A stretch of 64,000 bases of DNA from Torulaspora globosa (taxonomy: Eukaryota; Ascomycota; Saccharomycetes; Saccharomycetales; Saccharomycetaceae). The notes beneath the pieces are model-generated. The model did not search any database and was not told the DNA's origin. It saw only the letters and a program-made list of their open reading frames with translations. Each line of letters opens with the position of its first letter. The first letter of the stretch is position 1. Below, one piece after another: positions 38,948-48,826 of the stretch. The stretch covers positions 744,001 to 808,000 of the forward strand of contig NC_050731.1 of NCBI RefSeq assembly GCF_014133895.1, read 5' to 3'. The position numbers and the translations under genes are program-made.

Positions 38948-40087
38948 CTACATTCTTTTCCTTGGACTAGGCGAGCTCATCATATATGCATATTTGCTAC
39001 TCGGAATGTAACCTGCGGGGCTGATCTGTGACGTGGTCCAGGGCACGGGCCTCGATTCTGTCTTGTCGAAGTTGGAACCGAAAGCATTCACTTTACTCAC
39101 AGATGCACTTTGTGCCTGTCTCTGCAGGTCCAGCTGTGTTCGTTGTTGCTGCCGGCTCTGTTCTCTTTGTTTTGCCTTCAGTGGAGTCTCCAACGACTTG
39201 AATAGGAAGGGCGTGGCTGGAACTGAAGGGTTCTGTTGCGTACCATCCTCTATAGCCCTTGGGATTTGCCTGTTTTGATCCAGTATTACATGCGGCTTCT
39301 TGTTGGAAGAGATTGAGGCGTGCGAGTCAGCAAACTCGTCATTAGATCGTAATCCTAGGAGCTCCCTTTGAGAGCTGTTTAGATTCAGATCGCTTACCTT
39401 AACCTTCGAGAAAAGTCTCCATAACGATCCCAATACGTTATAAGCCACCACAAGATGGAAAACAGTATCGAAGTTCGACCAGGATAATCTCTTCACGAGC
39501 CACGGGAACTCGCGATTCAGTCTATATATCCATATCCCCAGCTTCAACTTCGAAAATTTCTCTTGAGCAAGCAACGCTATAACCTTGCCGAAATGACTAT
39601 AATCAAGGAATATCTTCAGAAACTTGGTAAACAGGTCCCATATCGCCAGCACGATCAAGTTAGTCACGATGATCTGAGTCTCCATCTCTTTATTCACTGT
39701 TCTGCTAGCCAGCTTGTTCAGCACCGGGTTTTCATAGTTCCCCGGTTCAGCAGCATTAAAGCCTGCTGTCTTGTTTCCCAATTCGCCAGATACCGGTTTC
39801 TCTTTACCACTGACCAGATCATCATTTAGCTCACCCAGCTGTCGCGAGTTTAGATCTGCAAGATTAGTGTTTCGTAGAAGTGTTCCGCGAGTTTCCCTAA
39901 CATAGTTCCTGGGCGTTACTGGAGCACTACGGATTCTCCGCTCGGTGTTTTCGGAAGGATCAGACAGAATCTTATTCTTGTAAAGTCGCGGCGATTCCTT
40001 TACCATTTTCTGTCTTAGAGAGTGAAATTGCTCCCTAGTAATGGGACGCGACGGTGTCGCAAAAGTACTAGCCGGTGCATTGTCCAT
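38948..40087 (-). CDS. POM34: Pom34, transmembrane nucleoporin
   Basis: 379 residues, longer than the 299 of S. cerevisiae Pom34 (YLR018C). Pom34 is an integral pore-membrane protein that, with Pom152 and Ndc1, anchors the nuclear pore complex. Two hydrophobic segments lie around residues 135-165 (IIVTNLIVLAIWDLFTKFLK) and 205-230 (FDTVFHLVVAYNVLGSLWRL), with hydrophilic N- and C-terminal arms; the C-terminal arm is Gln/Arg/Ser-rich. Sequence conservation is modest, so the call leans on synteny with MEU1 and PSR2 plus the two-helix architecture. The frame extends 17 codons upstream to a TTG; the ATG at 40087 is chosen. Confidence 0.86.
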   Translation of the reverse strand: MDNAPASTFATPSRPITREQFHSLRQKMVKESPRLYKNKILSDPSENTERRIRSAPVTPRNYVRETRGTLLRNTNLADLNSRQLGELNDDLVSGKEKPVSGELGNKTAGFNAAEPGNYENPVLNKLASRTVNKEMETQIIVTNLIVLAIWDLFTKFLKIFLDYSHFGKVIALLAQEKFSKLKLGIWIYRLNREFPWLVKRLSWSNFDTVFHLVVAYNVLGSLWRLFSKVKVSDLNLNSSQRELLGLRSNDEFADSHASISSNKKPHVILDQNRQIPRAIEDGTQQNPSVPATPFLFKSLETPLKAKQREQSRQQQRTQLDLQRQAQSASVSKVNAFGSNFDKTESRPVPWTTSQISPAGYIPSSKYAYMMSSPSPRKRM

Positions 40088-40638
40088 CTGGCTAACAATG
40101 AGGCTGCCGAATGAGTAACCAACAGCCAAATCAAACAATTATTCTAGCTGCCTATCATCTTAAGTCTCATATACTTCAGCTATAAACGAAGTTCATCTAA
40201 AATTTCTAAGACTTTCAATATGTCACGTGATTCAACAAGCAAGAAAATTTTGTATTGCCCAAGTGGCAAACAGAGCTGAATGAAGTTACATGGACTAGCA
40301 AGAATACGACTAGCGGTTGATTAGGCATTCCAATTAGGATTCACACCCGGTACAGAAAGTGCTGATTACTTTCCCATTCTTCAGCAGTTTGAAGAGTCGC
40401 TTCGACGCTAATTCGACAAGCAGTTGCTGGTATTCTTCCCTTTAAAGAACTTTACTGTGTGAGGCTTGAATTATTGAGAATAATTGACACGCATCAGGAT
40501 CTGGTTGTGTGGCTAGAGTGGCGAAGAGTACCTGAGGAAGCACAGTCCCTGGCGAGAAGGGTTCGCGGCTGGAGTTAAGCAATCTGGTACCGTGGTCTCG
40601 AGTGTTAAAGTGCTTTTCTATCTTTGATAGCCATTCAG
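40088..40638. other. POM34-PSR divergent intergenic region
   Basis: This 551-bp gap holds two promoters. A palindromic TCACGTGA (40223-40230, Cbf1-type) lies 136 bp upstream of POM34. I checked 40.50-40.60 kb for a tRNA because of a GGTTCG-like string but found no matching A box or acceptor stem. No gene is called. Confidence 0.55.
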
Positions 40639-42114
40639 ATGGGATTCATAGCGTCTATTTTGTGTTGCTCTTCAGATACTTCACAACATAAGTCGCATTG
40701 GCAGTCAGGACAGCACGCAGCGGGATATAGTAAAGGGAAATCTCAGACTGGGGTGCACAACTCTCAATCGAACATTCATTCAACGTTGTCGAAGTCTTCT
40801 CAAAAGATGGCGTACTCATCCCAGAATCTATCCGGCAATAATGGACAAGGGACTGCAAATGGTACGAATAGGAGAAATCACAATAAGAGAACGGGAAATG
40901 ATGACAGGATTAAAGTTAGCGAGAAAGCTTCTGATTTGAACGTCGGCGTGGAGGAAGAGAAGGAGGAGGCCAACGAGAAGGTCAAGACTTCGGGTTCGGG
41001 TGGAAAAAAGAGGTATGGCAACTCTAGTGGGGATTCGAATAGAAGAAAAGAACGCAACGAACGAACGCCGCCTTTAAGGAAAGCAGATTATGGTGATGCA
41101 GATGACGACGAAGACAAGGAGTACGATGACGACGAAGAGGAGGATGAAATAGGTGAAGGCGAAAGTGTTGAGGACAAGGCTCGGGGCACGGCGAATACCA
41201 AGTCAGTCGAGGAAGTCACTAACGAAAAGGATAAACATGCTATTTATGTATACAACGGCGAAACGGACACAAGTACTGGGGGATCTAGTTACGATCAACA
41301 CCTGCAACAACAATCACAGACTCAAACACAGTTAGCTCGGGGTGTGGGTGATATAGTGGTGTCAGATGGTGGGGAGTTGACCACAACCGTGCATGAAGGC
41401 GAGAACTGCAGCAGCGCTGAAGATACCGACATAGCGTTGCAAAACAGCCATACTAATGATGAAAGTGCAGACTATGATATGGCACCACCTTATGAGGATG
41501 AAGAAGAGTTTGTTGATCTCACCGAGCTGCAGCTAGGCCAGGCTCACGCTCAAGGCTACAATACGTTATTGCCCCCCAAGACTCCGGAATTCAAGGGCAA
41601 AAAATGTCTAGTATTAGATCTTGATGAGACATTGGTACACTCATCTTTCAAGTACCTCCGCACTGCAGATTTCGTGTTACCTGTTGACATTGATGACCAA
41701 ATTCACAACGTTTATGTTATCAAGAGACCCGGTGTCGATGAGTTTTTGAAAAGAGTGGGCTCGCTGTATGAAGTGGTAGTCTTCACTGCTAGTGTTTCAA
41801 GGTATGGTGATCCTCTTTTGGATATCTTGGACAAGCATAAATCAGTTCATCACAGATTGTTTCGAGAGTCATGTTACAACTATGAAGGTAACTATATCAA
41901 GAATCTGTCACAGATTGGCAGACCGCTTTCCGAGATTATAATACTGGATAATTCGCCCGCCTCTTACATCTTCCATCCTCAGCACGCCATTCCGATTTCT
42001 TCCTGGTTCTCAGATACCCATGACAACGAGTTGTTAGATATCATTCCTTTGCTGGAAGATCTGTCAGAGAGATCGGTACCTGATGTTGGCAAAGTGCTAG
42101 ATGTAACAATATAA
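40639..42114 (+). CDS. PSR1: Psr1/Psr2-type plasma-membrane phosphatase
   Basis: 491 residues (Psr1 427, Psr2 397 in S. cerevisiae: YLL010C, YLR019W, a whole-genome-duplication pair; here a single gene stands for both). Psr phosphatases act in the sodium and general stress response with Whi2. The N-terminus [10 protein letters not shown] has the Cys-Cys palmitoylation site that holds the yeast proteins at the plasma membrane; this motif sets the start at the ATG 40639, five codons inside the open frame. The middle (about 60-310) is acidic and Gln/Ser-rich. The C-terminal HAD/FCP1-SCP domain begins with [16 protein letters not shown] (catalytic DLDET) and includes [20 protein letters not shown] and [20 protein letters not shown]. 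Confidence 0.94.
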   Translation: MGFIASILCCSSDTSQHKSHWQSGQHAAGYSKGKSQTGVHNSQSNIHSTLSKSSQKMAYSSQNLSGNNGQGTANGTNRRNHNKRTGNDDRIKVSEKASDLNVGVEEEKEEANEKVKTSGSGGKKRYGNSSGDSNRRKERNERTPPLRKADYGDADDDEDKEYDDDEEEDEIGEGESVEDKARGTANTKSVEEVTNEKDKHAIYVYNGETDTSTGGSSYDQHLQQQSQTQTQLARGVGDIVVSDGGELTTTVHEGENCSSAEDTDIALQNSHTNDESADYDMAPPYEDEEEFVDLTELQLGQAHAQGYNTLLPPKTPEFKGKKCLVLDLDETLVHSSFKYLRTADFVLPVDIDDQIHNVYVIKRPGVDEFLKRVGSLYEVVVFTASVSRYGDPLLDILDKHKSVHHRLFRESCYNYEGNYIKNLSQIGRPLSEIIILDNSPASYIFHPQHAIPISSWFSDTHDNELLDIIPLLEDLSERSVPDVGKVLDVTI

Positions 42115-42425
42115 ACTCCGGTTGATTAGGCTGATGATCGTCGGTGAACGATCTATTCAGATGTCCAAATGAGGAAAGGTGTCCAAAATAATTCAATTGT
42201 AATCTCACATCTTTCCCATTCTTCCATTTTGTGTTGTAAAACTGAAGGAAGCTGGCCCTCCTTGATTGTTAAACAGTTACAAAGATCAACTGATTGGTCT
42301 TCCTACAATGGAGCAATATAAATTAAATAGATACATAGATCATTTGCATAGATGGTTGAAAGGACATTAAGCCAAGTAAAATTACAATAACACGAGAATC
42401 TTTGCCTCTATCAACATCGAATTAA
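42115..42425. other. PSR-SOF1 convergent 3' region
   Basis: 311 bp between two stop codons, AT-rich, presumably overlapping 3' UTRs and poly(A) signals. A CTGATGA followed by several CTGA strings recalls C/D snoRNA boxes, but the C box is imperfect and I see no terminal stem, so no RNA gene is called. Confidence 0.5.
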
Positions 42426-43871
42426 CTACTCCTCCTCATCCGAATGCTCGTCCTTGCTAGAATGCTTCTTCTTTTTCTTACCTTCATAGTCGAAAACTGT
42501 CCCAACGATTTGTTTTTTCCTCTCTGATACGTAGGGCATGTTTTTTCTTGTCCTTCTCTCATTCATCTCCCTTCTCTTCAATGAGTTCAATTCAATCTGT
42601 TTAATCTCTTGCGCTTTCTTTACTACTTTAGGAACGTGTCTGTGCCTACTTATCCTTCTGATTTCAGGCATGTACTTAAATCTTTCTTTTAGTTTCTCAT
42701 CATATTCCAGCTTATTCTTCTCTCTGGTGGTCTTGACATTGGATCTTTCCCAGGCTCTTGCTCTCCAGAGTCTGACATTAGCATCATCGGAACCGCTAAT
42801 AATGTATTTGCTATCCATGGAATACTTGACTTGAAAGACGTGCTGCATTCGCTTGGTGTGGTAGACTTCCCTTGAGTGGCCATGGTTCGTCTTAAAGATT
42901 CTGATAGTCTTATCATAGGATCCCGTTACTATCTCATCACCGGTGGGAGAGAAATCGACATCCATGACCGCGCTAACGTGGTCTTTGAAAACGCTGAGGG
43001 CACGAGACATGTTTCTCATATCATAGTAGTACGCATTGTGATCTTCGTTAGCGATAACAAAGTTGAATGCCTCCATTGGGTTCCAACAGATCGCATTGGT
43101 TCTCAATCGCTGCACAATCTTTTGAGTCGGCGAGTTCGTCCTTATGTCATAAAGTACCACTGAGTTGTCACTTCCGCTGCTAGCAAGAATGTCCGTTTCT
43201 GTTTGATTGAATCTCACGGTCGTAGTGTTGTCCGCGCCCCAGGAAAAATCACTGACGGGTTTCGATCTGGCAGTATCCCAAAGCTGTATACGAGCACCAC
43301 CGGTAACAAAAGTTGACCTCGTTCTGTGTTGATCGATTCCCTGAAAGGCATGGTCACCGTAAAAAGTCTTCAAAAGCCCTTCTGTGCTATTGATATTCTG
43401 GTCATCTTTAACACCTGCAAAATCGTCACCATTCATCGACCACAGTTTGACCGTCTTATCGTCACTGCACGACAACATATAATGTTGGTCTTTATTCAGA
43501 GGGGATCTCTGCGGGCTAACACAAAGTCCTGAGACTAACCCATAATGCGCCTTGAAAGAACAAATCTCACCTCTAGTAGACATGTTCCAATATTTTATCA
43601 CACCATCAGCAGATCCTGATGCTATTTTGTTCAGATCTTGATAATCTTTGGCGATCACATAGACACCATCGCGATGACCATAACCCAATTGGCCAATAAA
43701 AGGCTTCGCAAACATCCTTTCCAACTTTGTAGCATTAAGCGCCTTGGTATATTCGCGAGCTCTTTCGAAAGGATGCAATTCTGGGTCCAGGTTACGTGGT
43801 AACTGCGATTCTTGAGTACTTTTAACCGGAACATAGGTATCTGCGCTCCTTTTAATCGTCTTGATCTTCAT
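42426..43871 (-). CDS. SOF1: Sof1, WD-repeat SSU processome protein
   Basis: 481 residues (489 in S. cerevisiae, YLL011W). Sof1 associates with U3 snoRNP and is essential for 18S rRNA processing; its human counterpart is DCAF13. The N-terminal part (ERMFAKPFIGQLGYGHRDGV) leads into seven WD40 repeats (about residues 60-365), for example ASGSADGVIKYWN, SCSDDKTVKLW, ASSGSDNSVVLYD, VTGSYDKTIRIF and ISGSDDANVRLWRARAWERS. The conserved Sof1 C-terminal domain follows (PEIRRISRHRHVPKVVKKAQ) with a Lys-rich acidic end. A perfect PAC motif sits upstream at 43971-43980. Confidence 0.96.
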   Translation of the reverse strand: MKIKTIKRSADTYVPVKSTQESQLPRNLDPELHPFERAREYTKALNATKLERMFAKPFIGQLGYGHRDGVYVIAKDYQDLNKIASGSADGVIKYWNMSTRGEICSFKAHYGLVSGLCVSPQRSPLNKDQHYMLSCSDDKTVKLWSMNGDDFAGVKDDQNINSTEGLLKTFYGDHAFQGIDQHRTRSTFVTGGARIQLWDTARSKPVSDFSWGADNTTTVRFNQTETDILASSGSDNSVVLYDIRTNSPTQKIVQRLRTNAICWNPMEAFNFVIANEDHNAYYYDMRNMSRALSVFKDHVSAVMDVDFSPTGDEIVTGSYDKTIRIFKTNHGHSREVYHTKRMQHVFQVKYSMDSKYIISGSDDANVRLWRARAWERSNVKTTREKNKLEYDEKLKERFKYMPEIRRISRHRHVPKVVKKAQEIKQIELNSLKRREMNERRTRKNMPYVSERKKQIVGTVFDYEGKKKKKHSSKDEHSDEEE

Positions 43872-43970
43872 TGGTGATAATATCCCGTGGATTCAGATTT
43901 TCAGATTTATAGAGTAACAATAAGATAACGATTCTACTGACTGTGATGCTCTCTATAAGACGCATGATAT

Positions 43971-43980
43971 GCGATGAGCT
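43971..43980 (+). promoter_or_regulatory. PAC motif upstream of SOF1
   Basis: GCGATGAGCT is a complete PAC consensus 100 bp upstream of the SOF1 ATG. An RRPE-like CAATTTTT is 5 bp away. It supports co-regulation with MPP10 and DRS1. Confidence 0.72.
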
Positions 43981-44051
43981 GTGCAATTTTTAGCTTCTGT
44001 TGTTAGTTAGGCCTGATCACTTAGTACGACCAGCAAACTGCGACAGAAAGC

Positions 44052-45704
44052 TCAATTAGAATCAGAATCTTTGACCTGTTTGGTGAGTCTGAGGTTCTCT
44101 ATCAGTGGCTGGCCGACTCTATCTATCACGTCGTGAGACCAGAGCACATCCAGATGTGAGTATTCCTCAATGTACCAAATTTTGTATATGGAGGTTGATT
44201 CGTGATTGATGAAATGGTTTATTAACCTTTCTCCGTCGACCAATCTATCTTGCTTTGGAATGAACATCAAAAATCGCGGATAATCAGCTGCATTTGGTCG
44301 GGATCTATTCATATGTAAACCCTCTGGTTTGGCGACGGGATGCGCGTTATCGACCGGAAACCATGTCTTGGAATCTGGGAATAAGGTACCAGCGCCCTTC
44401 TTGAAACTGATCTTGTTGGCGCTCGGGCTCAGCCACCATTGCATGAGCTTTACCGAGATGTAAACTGGGGAAAACAGAAAGTGACGATCTCTCAAAGGCC
44501 TGTCCCAAAGAGAGTCGTTCCAGTCGAACAAATAGTTGAACATCACGTAGGACATGAATGGGATCAGGATCACACCGTTGGTGATCTTGCGCATGAACAA
44601 CATCAAAGGAAGAAATGATTTATTGCCAAAGATCCAGGGATTGTCAATACCTTTTGCCATAAACTTGACGAAAGCCTTTTCATCCAGTAGAGGACCGGGA
44701 TACACGGCAGGTGCCAGGGCAACAAAGTTGTCAATCCTTTCACTGAGATTGTAACCATCCTGGTACAGAAGTTCACCGTTAACCAGCCCCATAAACCCTT
44801 GCGTCGTACCTTGGGAATGTGACACCAATGTTAGTTTCTCATTTTTCGACTTCGCCAGCACGCTTTCCACCAAGGCTCTCAGATCGTATTGAACCATTTG
44901 ATCCATATCCCAGTCCCATCTATTGCGCTTATTTCTACCCAAGATTTTCTTGTTCCATTTGGGATGCAATCCGCAGCGATTGTTGCCGAGCCAGACGTCG
45001 AACCCAGATTGATGCAGGAAATAAGCCAGCGATTTTCGTCCGCTTGAGGCGAACGATCCACTACTTTGCAAGAGACCGTGTAGCATCAGCACAGGGTGCA
45101 TGTGGCCATCGTCGTTGTTGTCGCGTTTCAGATGCCACAAGTCAATGATGAACCCGTCATCGGTCTCGACTTCGAACTCTTCGATCTCGATGTTATACTG
45201 TTTGTAGTAGTATTTTAGATCCGGGACCAGTTTCAGATCCTCTGCAGCCAAGACATCCTGGAATGGATTGTCTTCCAATTCGAGACGACGCTTGGGGTCA
45301 TTGTCGTATGACCTCGCATCACTCATGAGCGCGGAATCTCGATCGGATCCACAATGTGAGCTGTCCCCAGTAAACGGTCTAGTTTCATCGCTGTGGACAG
45401 TGTGGTCGAACTCGATATTGTGCTCCTCGTCTTCTTCTACATCTATGCCACGACTCGGATGGCTCGAAGAATTCGGAGAGTTCGACCCGGCTGGTGCCCT
45501 ACTTTTCTTTCTCCGTAAACTTCCATCATGATATGGTATTATTGTAGTTTTTGAGCCCCTGGTATCTCTGAAATCTCGATGTCTTGTCAAATGTGCTGTC
45601 ACGAAGTTGTGCCATAATGCCAAGAGCGATACAACCACAAGGAACGATGCGATCACAATGGTCGACGTTATCTCATATGCGATGTCTATTATTCGTTCCA
45701 GCAT
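44052..45704 (-). CDS. YEH1: Yeh1/Yeh2-type steryl ester hydrolase
   Basis: 550 residues (Yeh1 573, Yeh2 538 in S. cerevisiae: YLL012W and YLR020C, a duplicate pair represented here once). Yeh enzymes release free sterol from steryl esters, at lipid droplets (Yeh1) or the plasma membrane (Yeh2). An N-terminal membrane anchor (IASFLVVVSLLALWHNFVTA) is followed by an acidic, Ser-rich linker. The alpha/beta-hydrolase lipase fold comes next: DGFIIDLWHLKR, the oxyanion-side MLHGLLQSSGSF, the nucleophile elbow SHSQGT, and HLDVLWSHDV as the likely catalytic His region near the C-terminus. A 20-codon upstream extension begins with TTG, so the ATG at 45704 is used. Which paralogue it behaves like cannot be told. 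Confidence 0.93.
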   Translation of the reverse strand: MLERIIDIAYEITSTIVIASFLVVVSLLALWHNFVTAHLTRHRDFRDTRGSKTTIIPYHDGSLRRKKSRAPAGSNSPNSSSHPSRGIDVEEDEEHNIEFDHTVHSDETRPFTGDSSHCGSDRDSALMSDARSYDNDPKRRLELEDNPFQDVLAAEDLKLVPDLKYYYKQYNIEIEEFEVETDDGFIIDLWHLKRDNNDDGHMHPVLMLHGLLQSSGSFASSGRKSLAYFLHQSGFDVWLGNNRCGLHPKWNKKILGRNKRNRWDWDMDQMVQYDLRALVESVLAKSKNEKLTLVSHSQGTTQGFMGLVNGELLYQDGYNLSERIDNFVALAPAVYPGPLLDEKAFVKFMAKGIDNPWIFGNKSFLPLMLFMRKITNGVILIPFMSYVMFNYLFDWNDSLWDRPLRDRHFLFSPVYISVKLMQWWLSPSANKISFKKGAGTLFPDSKTWFPVDNAHPVAKPEGLHMNRSRPNAADYPRFLMFIPKQDRLVDGERLINHFINHESTSIYKIWYIEEYSHLDVLWSHDVIDRVGQPLIENLRLTKQVKDSDSN

Positions 45705-45846
45705 CGTAGAGCTGCAATAACGGGGCTCTTCAACTCTGACGCTCTTTCTTCTCGATGCACACAAAGATCTATACGTTTGGTCAACATGAAATTTTACGTC
45801 AAAATCTGGCGAAACATTACAAGAGATGAGCTCGAAACAGTGAAAG

Positions 45847-46326
45847 ATGTTTCACCGAGAGTCGATTGTTTCGATTCCACCAGCCCTGGGTTTGGCTGGT
45901 GAAGTGGAAATATCGGCAACCCATTTCAGCAATGAAATATTGCTGCAGATAAGATACAACGGTGAAATGGATACCACATACGAAGTTGCACCCGAGGGAC
46001 TCAGACCTTTCGACGAAAGACAGTTGGCAGGCTTTTCGGACACATTGGATGAGAACGAAGCGCCAGCAGATGACCAAATGGCGAACTACAAGGTTGTCGC
46101 TAAGCTGGGAGACAGCAACGATGCGAAATTGCCCGTGGTATGCACGCAGATCGCAGACCTCTACCAGCAGGTGATTCTACCGACCGGCGTTGACAAGATC
46201 GGAGTCGGCGAGGCAGAGAGACGCAACCTGCTAATAACAATGAGCAGCAAGCTGTGGAGCGACGACACAAGACAGTTCGAGAGACTGGTGTTTATCCTAA
46301 ACAGCGTTAAACAGATGTACATATGA
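45847..46326 (+). CDS. IRC25: Irc25 (Poc3/Pba3), proteasome assembly chaperone
   Basis: 159 residues (179 in S. cerevisiae, YLR021W). Irc25 pairs with Poc4 (Pba3-Pba4) to guide alpha-ring assembly of the 20S proteasome. The protein is small with no transmembrane segment. Recognition rests mainly on position between YEH2 and SDO1, as in S. cerevisiae, and on size and general composition; the sequence itself is fast-evolving. The ATG at 45847 is the first in frame. The stop codon is 12 bp from that of SDO1, so the 3' UTRs must overlap. Confidence 0.82.
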   Translation: MFHRESIVSIPPALGLAGEVEISATHFSNEILLQIRYNGEMDTTYEVAPEGLRPFDERQLAGFSDTLDENEAPADDQMANYKVVAKLGDSNDAKLPVVCTQIADLYQQVILPTGVDKIGVGEAERRNLLITMSSKLWSDDTRQFERLVFILNSVKQMYI

Positions 46327-46338
46327 GAAAACGCGGCC

Positions 46339-47070
46339 TCAAGCGGCGTCATCGATGACGGCCATATCTATCACTTGCACAGAGCCCTTCTTGTCGCAAA
46401 TAGCGACCAGCTCCCTGTAGTTGACCGGATCGATGAGGCCAAGAAAGCTCCACACGGTACCGTCGGACGCGCCCTGGGCATTCGCGGTCAATTTCCGAAT
46501 CTGCTCGATCGCCTCGCAGTCCGCGGCGCCAACAGACACCTTAACCTTCATCTTGGCCCTGGCTATCGGTATAATCTGTGTCGCGATTAGCAATTTTATA
46601 GCCTCCAGTGCCTGCAGTTTCGCAGGCTTGTTCAACACGGGACTGAACTTCAACTCCACCAGCGCCTTGTGCACCATGGTCGGAGGATATCTTTTCTTCG
46701 AGCGCGGGTTGATGCACTTGGCACTCACGATGGTCAGCAGCTCGTTGTTGATCTTGTTCAGCATCAGCTGACGCTCGCGCTCAGACAGCTGGATCTCGCC
46801 CTTGGTCAGTATCTCCTTGATGATCGCGTCGGGCTCCGCGTCGCCAAAACACGTCTTCAGCTCCTCCTTGGACGCCACCAGGCCCTTGGACACGTTGACG
46901 AACACCTGGTGGATCTGCAGCACCTCGTCGAGGTCGGTCTCGACGCCCTTCCTGTAGTCCTGCACCTTGTTCTGGTAGCAGGCGATCTCGAACCGCTTCT
47001 TACCCTTCTTCAGTCTCACCAGCGACACATTGGTCAGCTTGATCTGGCCGGACGGCTGGTTGATCGGCAT
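46339..47070 (-). CDS. SDO1: Sdo1, SBDS-family 60S subunit maturation factor
   Basis: 243 residues (250 in S. cerevisiae, YLR022C). Sdo1 works with the GTPase Efl1 in the cytoplasm to eject Tif6 from pre-60S particles; human SBDS is mutated in Shwachman-Diamond syndrome. The N-terminal SBDS domain shows GKKRFEIACYQNKVQDYRKG and DEVLQIHQVFVNVSKGLVAS. The central helical domain has INPRSKKRYPPTMVHKALVE, and the ferredoxin-like C-terminal domain ends in GSVQVIDMAVIDDAA. The coding sequence is notably GC-rich (one 60-base stretch counted at 62%), at the left shoulder of the GC island. Confidence 0.96.
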   Translation of the reverse strand: MPINQPSGQIKLTNVSLVRLKKGKKRFEIACYQNKVQDYRKGVETDLDEVLQIHQVFVNVSKGLVASKEELKTCFGDAEPDAIIKEILTKGEIQLSERERQLMLNKINNELLTIVSAKCINPRSKKRYPPTMVHKALVELKFSPVLNKPAKLQALEAIKLLIATQIIPIARAKMKVKVSVGAADCEAIEQIRKLTANAQGASDGTVWSFLGLIDPVNYRELVAICDKKGSVQVIDMAVIDDAA

Positions 47071-47195
47071 TCTTCCACCGGTGCTGCCCGTCTCGATGGC
47101 TACTTAGTGCTGTATACAGAGTGAAAAATCGTGCGCGCCAGCGCAGAAAAACCAATACATACAGGAATGTTTATACAATAAGGTCATGAGTATCG

Positions 47196-48584
47196 TTAAA
47201 TAATGTCTTGCGCGATCCACCGCTTGCCAAACATCTCCAGGATCGCAGTGTAATGGCCAACGACCCCGAGAACTACAAACAGATGCCACAGACTGTGCGA
47301 GCAGCCAAAATAGTCTACCCACCACAGCGACCGCAAGCACCGCTTCTTGTACGGCCCCTCCGTCGGCCGCTCCCGGAAATGCACATGTCTGTGCTTCGTC
47401 ACGATCTCGACGTTAGTCGACAGCTCCAGCTCGGTCGGTATCGCCGCGTCGACCACCACGTCGCTTCTGAACCGTTCCGGGATGAACGACCCGTAGAAAA
47501 ACACCCCGATCAGATACCACACGACCGACTTGGTCGTCACGGGCGCGATCAGCCGCGCCGCGTGCCGCCAGCTCGTGCGTACAACCAGCTGCACAAACGA
47601 CAGCGCGCCCATCGCGGCCAGCAGTACAAAGAACTTGATCCGCAGCGGCCGCGCCTCGGGCCGGTCGAACTTGGGCGACCAGTTCATCACCACTCCGAGC
47701 GCGCCGAGCACAGAAGACGCCGCAAGGTAGCAGCACAGCGACCACCGCGACTCGTAGCTCGTGGCAAACTCGGTCGTCAGCACCGACGCCGTGATCAGCA
47801 CGGTGATCCCCGTGTAGTCCACGCACGCAAACCGGCTGCGCAGCTGCAGGCAGCACGTCCCGTTGAACGTGTGCCAGAACACAGACGCACACATGCACTT
47901 GAGCCCCGCCGCCAGAAACACGTACACGACCAGCTTCGCGGGCAGGGGCACCTCCGCGGACCGCCACACCTCCGACCGCGGGAAGTCGCGCGCCCCAAGA
48001 TACACCAGATACCCCGCACCGGCAAGATGAGTCCAGATGTTCCACGTCTCGTTGTGCCAGCCGTACCAGTTGACCACCGACAGCAGCGACTTGGCGTGCG
48101 AGTCGTAGAACCGGTATCCGTGGATGATGTACCGGTTCTCGCGCCAGGGGAACGGCAGCTGGTAGTAGTGCAGGTGGCGCTCGCGGCCCAGCTCGTGTGC
48201 GCGCGTGTGGTTGAACGCGCGCACAAACTCCCGCACGTCGACGCAGACCTCTTCCTCGACCGCCCGCAGCTCTTTCGACTCCACGCAGCCGCCGACCCAC
48301 TCGTCGTCGAGCAGCGTAGCGGTCGACGCACCGAAGGTGCTCGACCGCGAGCTGCCGCTGCTGTTGACCAGCGTGCTCGTGTCCGAGAACGAGTCGCTGC
48401 TCTCGAGCACGGGCTGCGTGTCCCGGACAACCTTTCTACCCCGCTTCCGCAGCCGCCGGCTGCCCCACACGCCGACCAAGTAATTATAGCACTTGTTATT
48501 GCCGATGATCCCGGACCCCGGCACCCGGCGCACCATGCCGGCGCCGCGCCTCCTGATCCGCGCAAACGCACCGCTCTCGCTCAT
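47196..48584 (-). CDS. IZH3: Izh3, PAQR-family seven-helix membrane protein
   Basis: 462 residues from the ATG at 48584 (543 in S. cerevisiae, YLR023C). Izh proteins are PAQR/adiponectin-receptor-like membrane proteins linked to zinc and sterol homeostasis. A hydrophilic N-terminus with a Ser/Thr cluster (about 60-90) precedes the conserved block YRFYDSHAKSLLSVVNWYGW and HNETWNIWTHLAGAGYLVYL, about seven membrane segments, and PAQR-type His positions in SVFWHTFNG and HSLWHLFVVLGVVGHY. The open frame continues 114 codons upstream only because the GC-rich promoter lacks stops; that part is Pro/Arg-rich and overlaps PUF3, so it is discarded. Codons are extremely GC-rich in third position. Confidence 0.92.
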   Translation of the reverse strand: MSESGAFARIRRRGAGMVRRVPGSGIIGNNKCYNYLVGVWGSRRLRKRGRKVVRDTQPVLESSDSFSDTSTLVNSSGSSRSSTFGASTATLLDDEWVGGCVESKELRAVEEEVCVDVREFVRAFNHTRAHELGRERHLHYYQLPFPWRENRYIIHGYRFYDSHAKSLLSVVNWYGWHNETWNIWTHLAGAGYLVYLGARDFPRSEVWRSAEVPLPAKLVVYVFLAAGLKCMCASVFWHTFNGTCCLQLRSRFACVDYTGITVLITASVLTTEFATSYESRWSLCCYLAASSVLGALGVVMNWSPKFDRPEARPLRIKFFVLLAAMGALSFVQLVVRTSWRHAARLIAPVTTKSVVWYLIGVFFYGSFIPERFRSDVVVDAAIPTELELSTNVEIVTKHRHVHFRERPTEGPYKKRCLRSLWWVDYFGCSHSLWHLFVVLGVVGHYTAILEMFGKRWIAQDII

Positions 48585-48826
48585 GTCTGCTCGACCGCCG
48601 CTCTCGACGGACTCCCACGACCAGATCGCGGTCCTGGGCCCTCTATATATCCAATGCGTCTGGCAGAAAATTTCAGGCCTCGAGCGCTTTTTTTTCTTTT
48701 CCGAGAAATTTTTCGGGTCACGTGGGGCGGGAGGGAGAAGCGGTCGGCGAGCAGTGCGACGGCGAGTATAATAAGAGACGAGAGGAGGGAGCGGTGGCAG
48801 CAGGAGCAAGGGAGGCAGCGGAGCAG
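48585..48826. promoter_or_regulatory. IZH3-PUF3 divergent promoter, centre of the GC island
   Basis: 242 bp between the two ATGs. It contains a TATATAT near 48647, a poly-T/poly-pyrimidine tract (48688-48700) and a GTCACGTG Cbf1-type site (48717-48724). Both strands stay open through it, which is an effect of base composition rather than coding. Confidence 0.65.

Noticed and set aside
40500..40600. Possible tRNA or other Pol III gene with a GGTTCG string
   Set aside because: No acceptor stem pairing, no consensus A box and no terminator T-run at suitable spacing.
42130..42300. C/D snoRNA-like boxes in the PSR-SOF1 gap
   Set aside because: The C box has a wrong first base and there is no terminal stem; the CTGA strings are common by chance.
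45820..45835. PACE-like TCTGGCGAAA upstream of the proteasome chaperone gene IRC25
   Set aside because: Only 6 of 9 positions match PACE, too weak to claim Rpn4 control.
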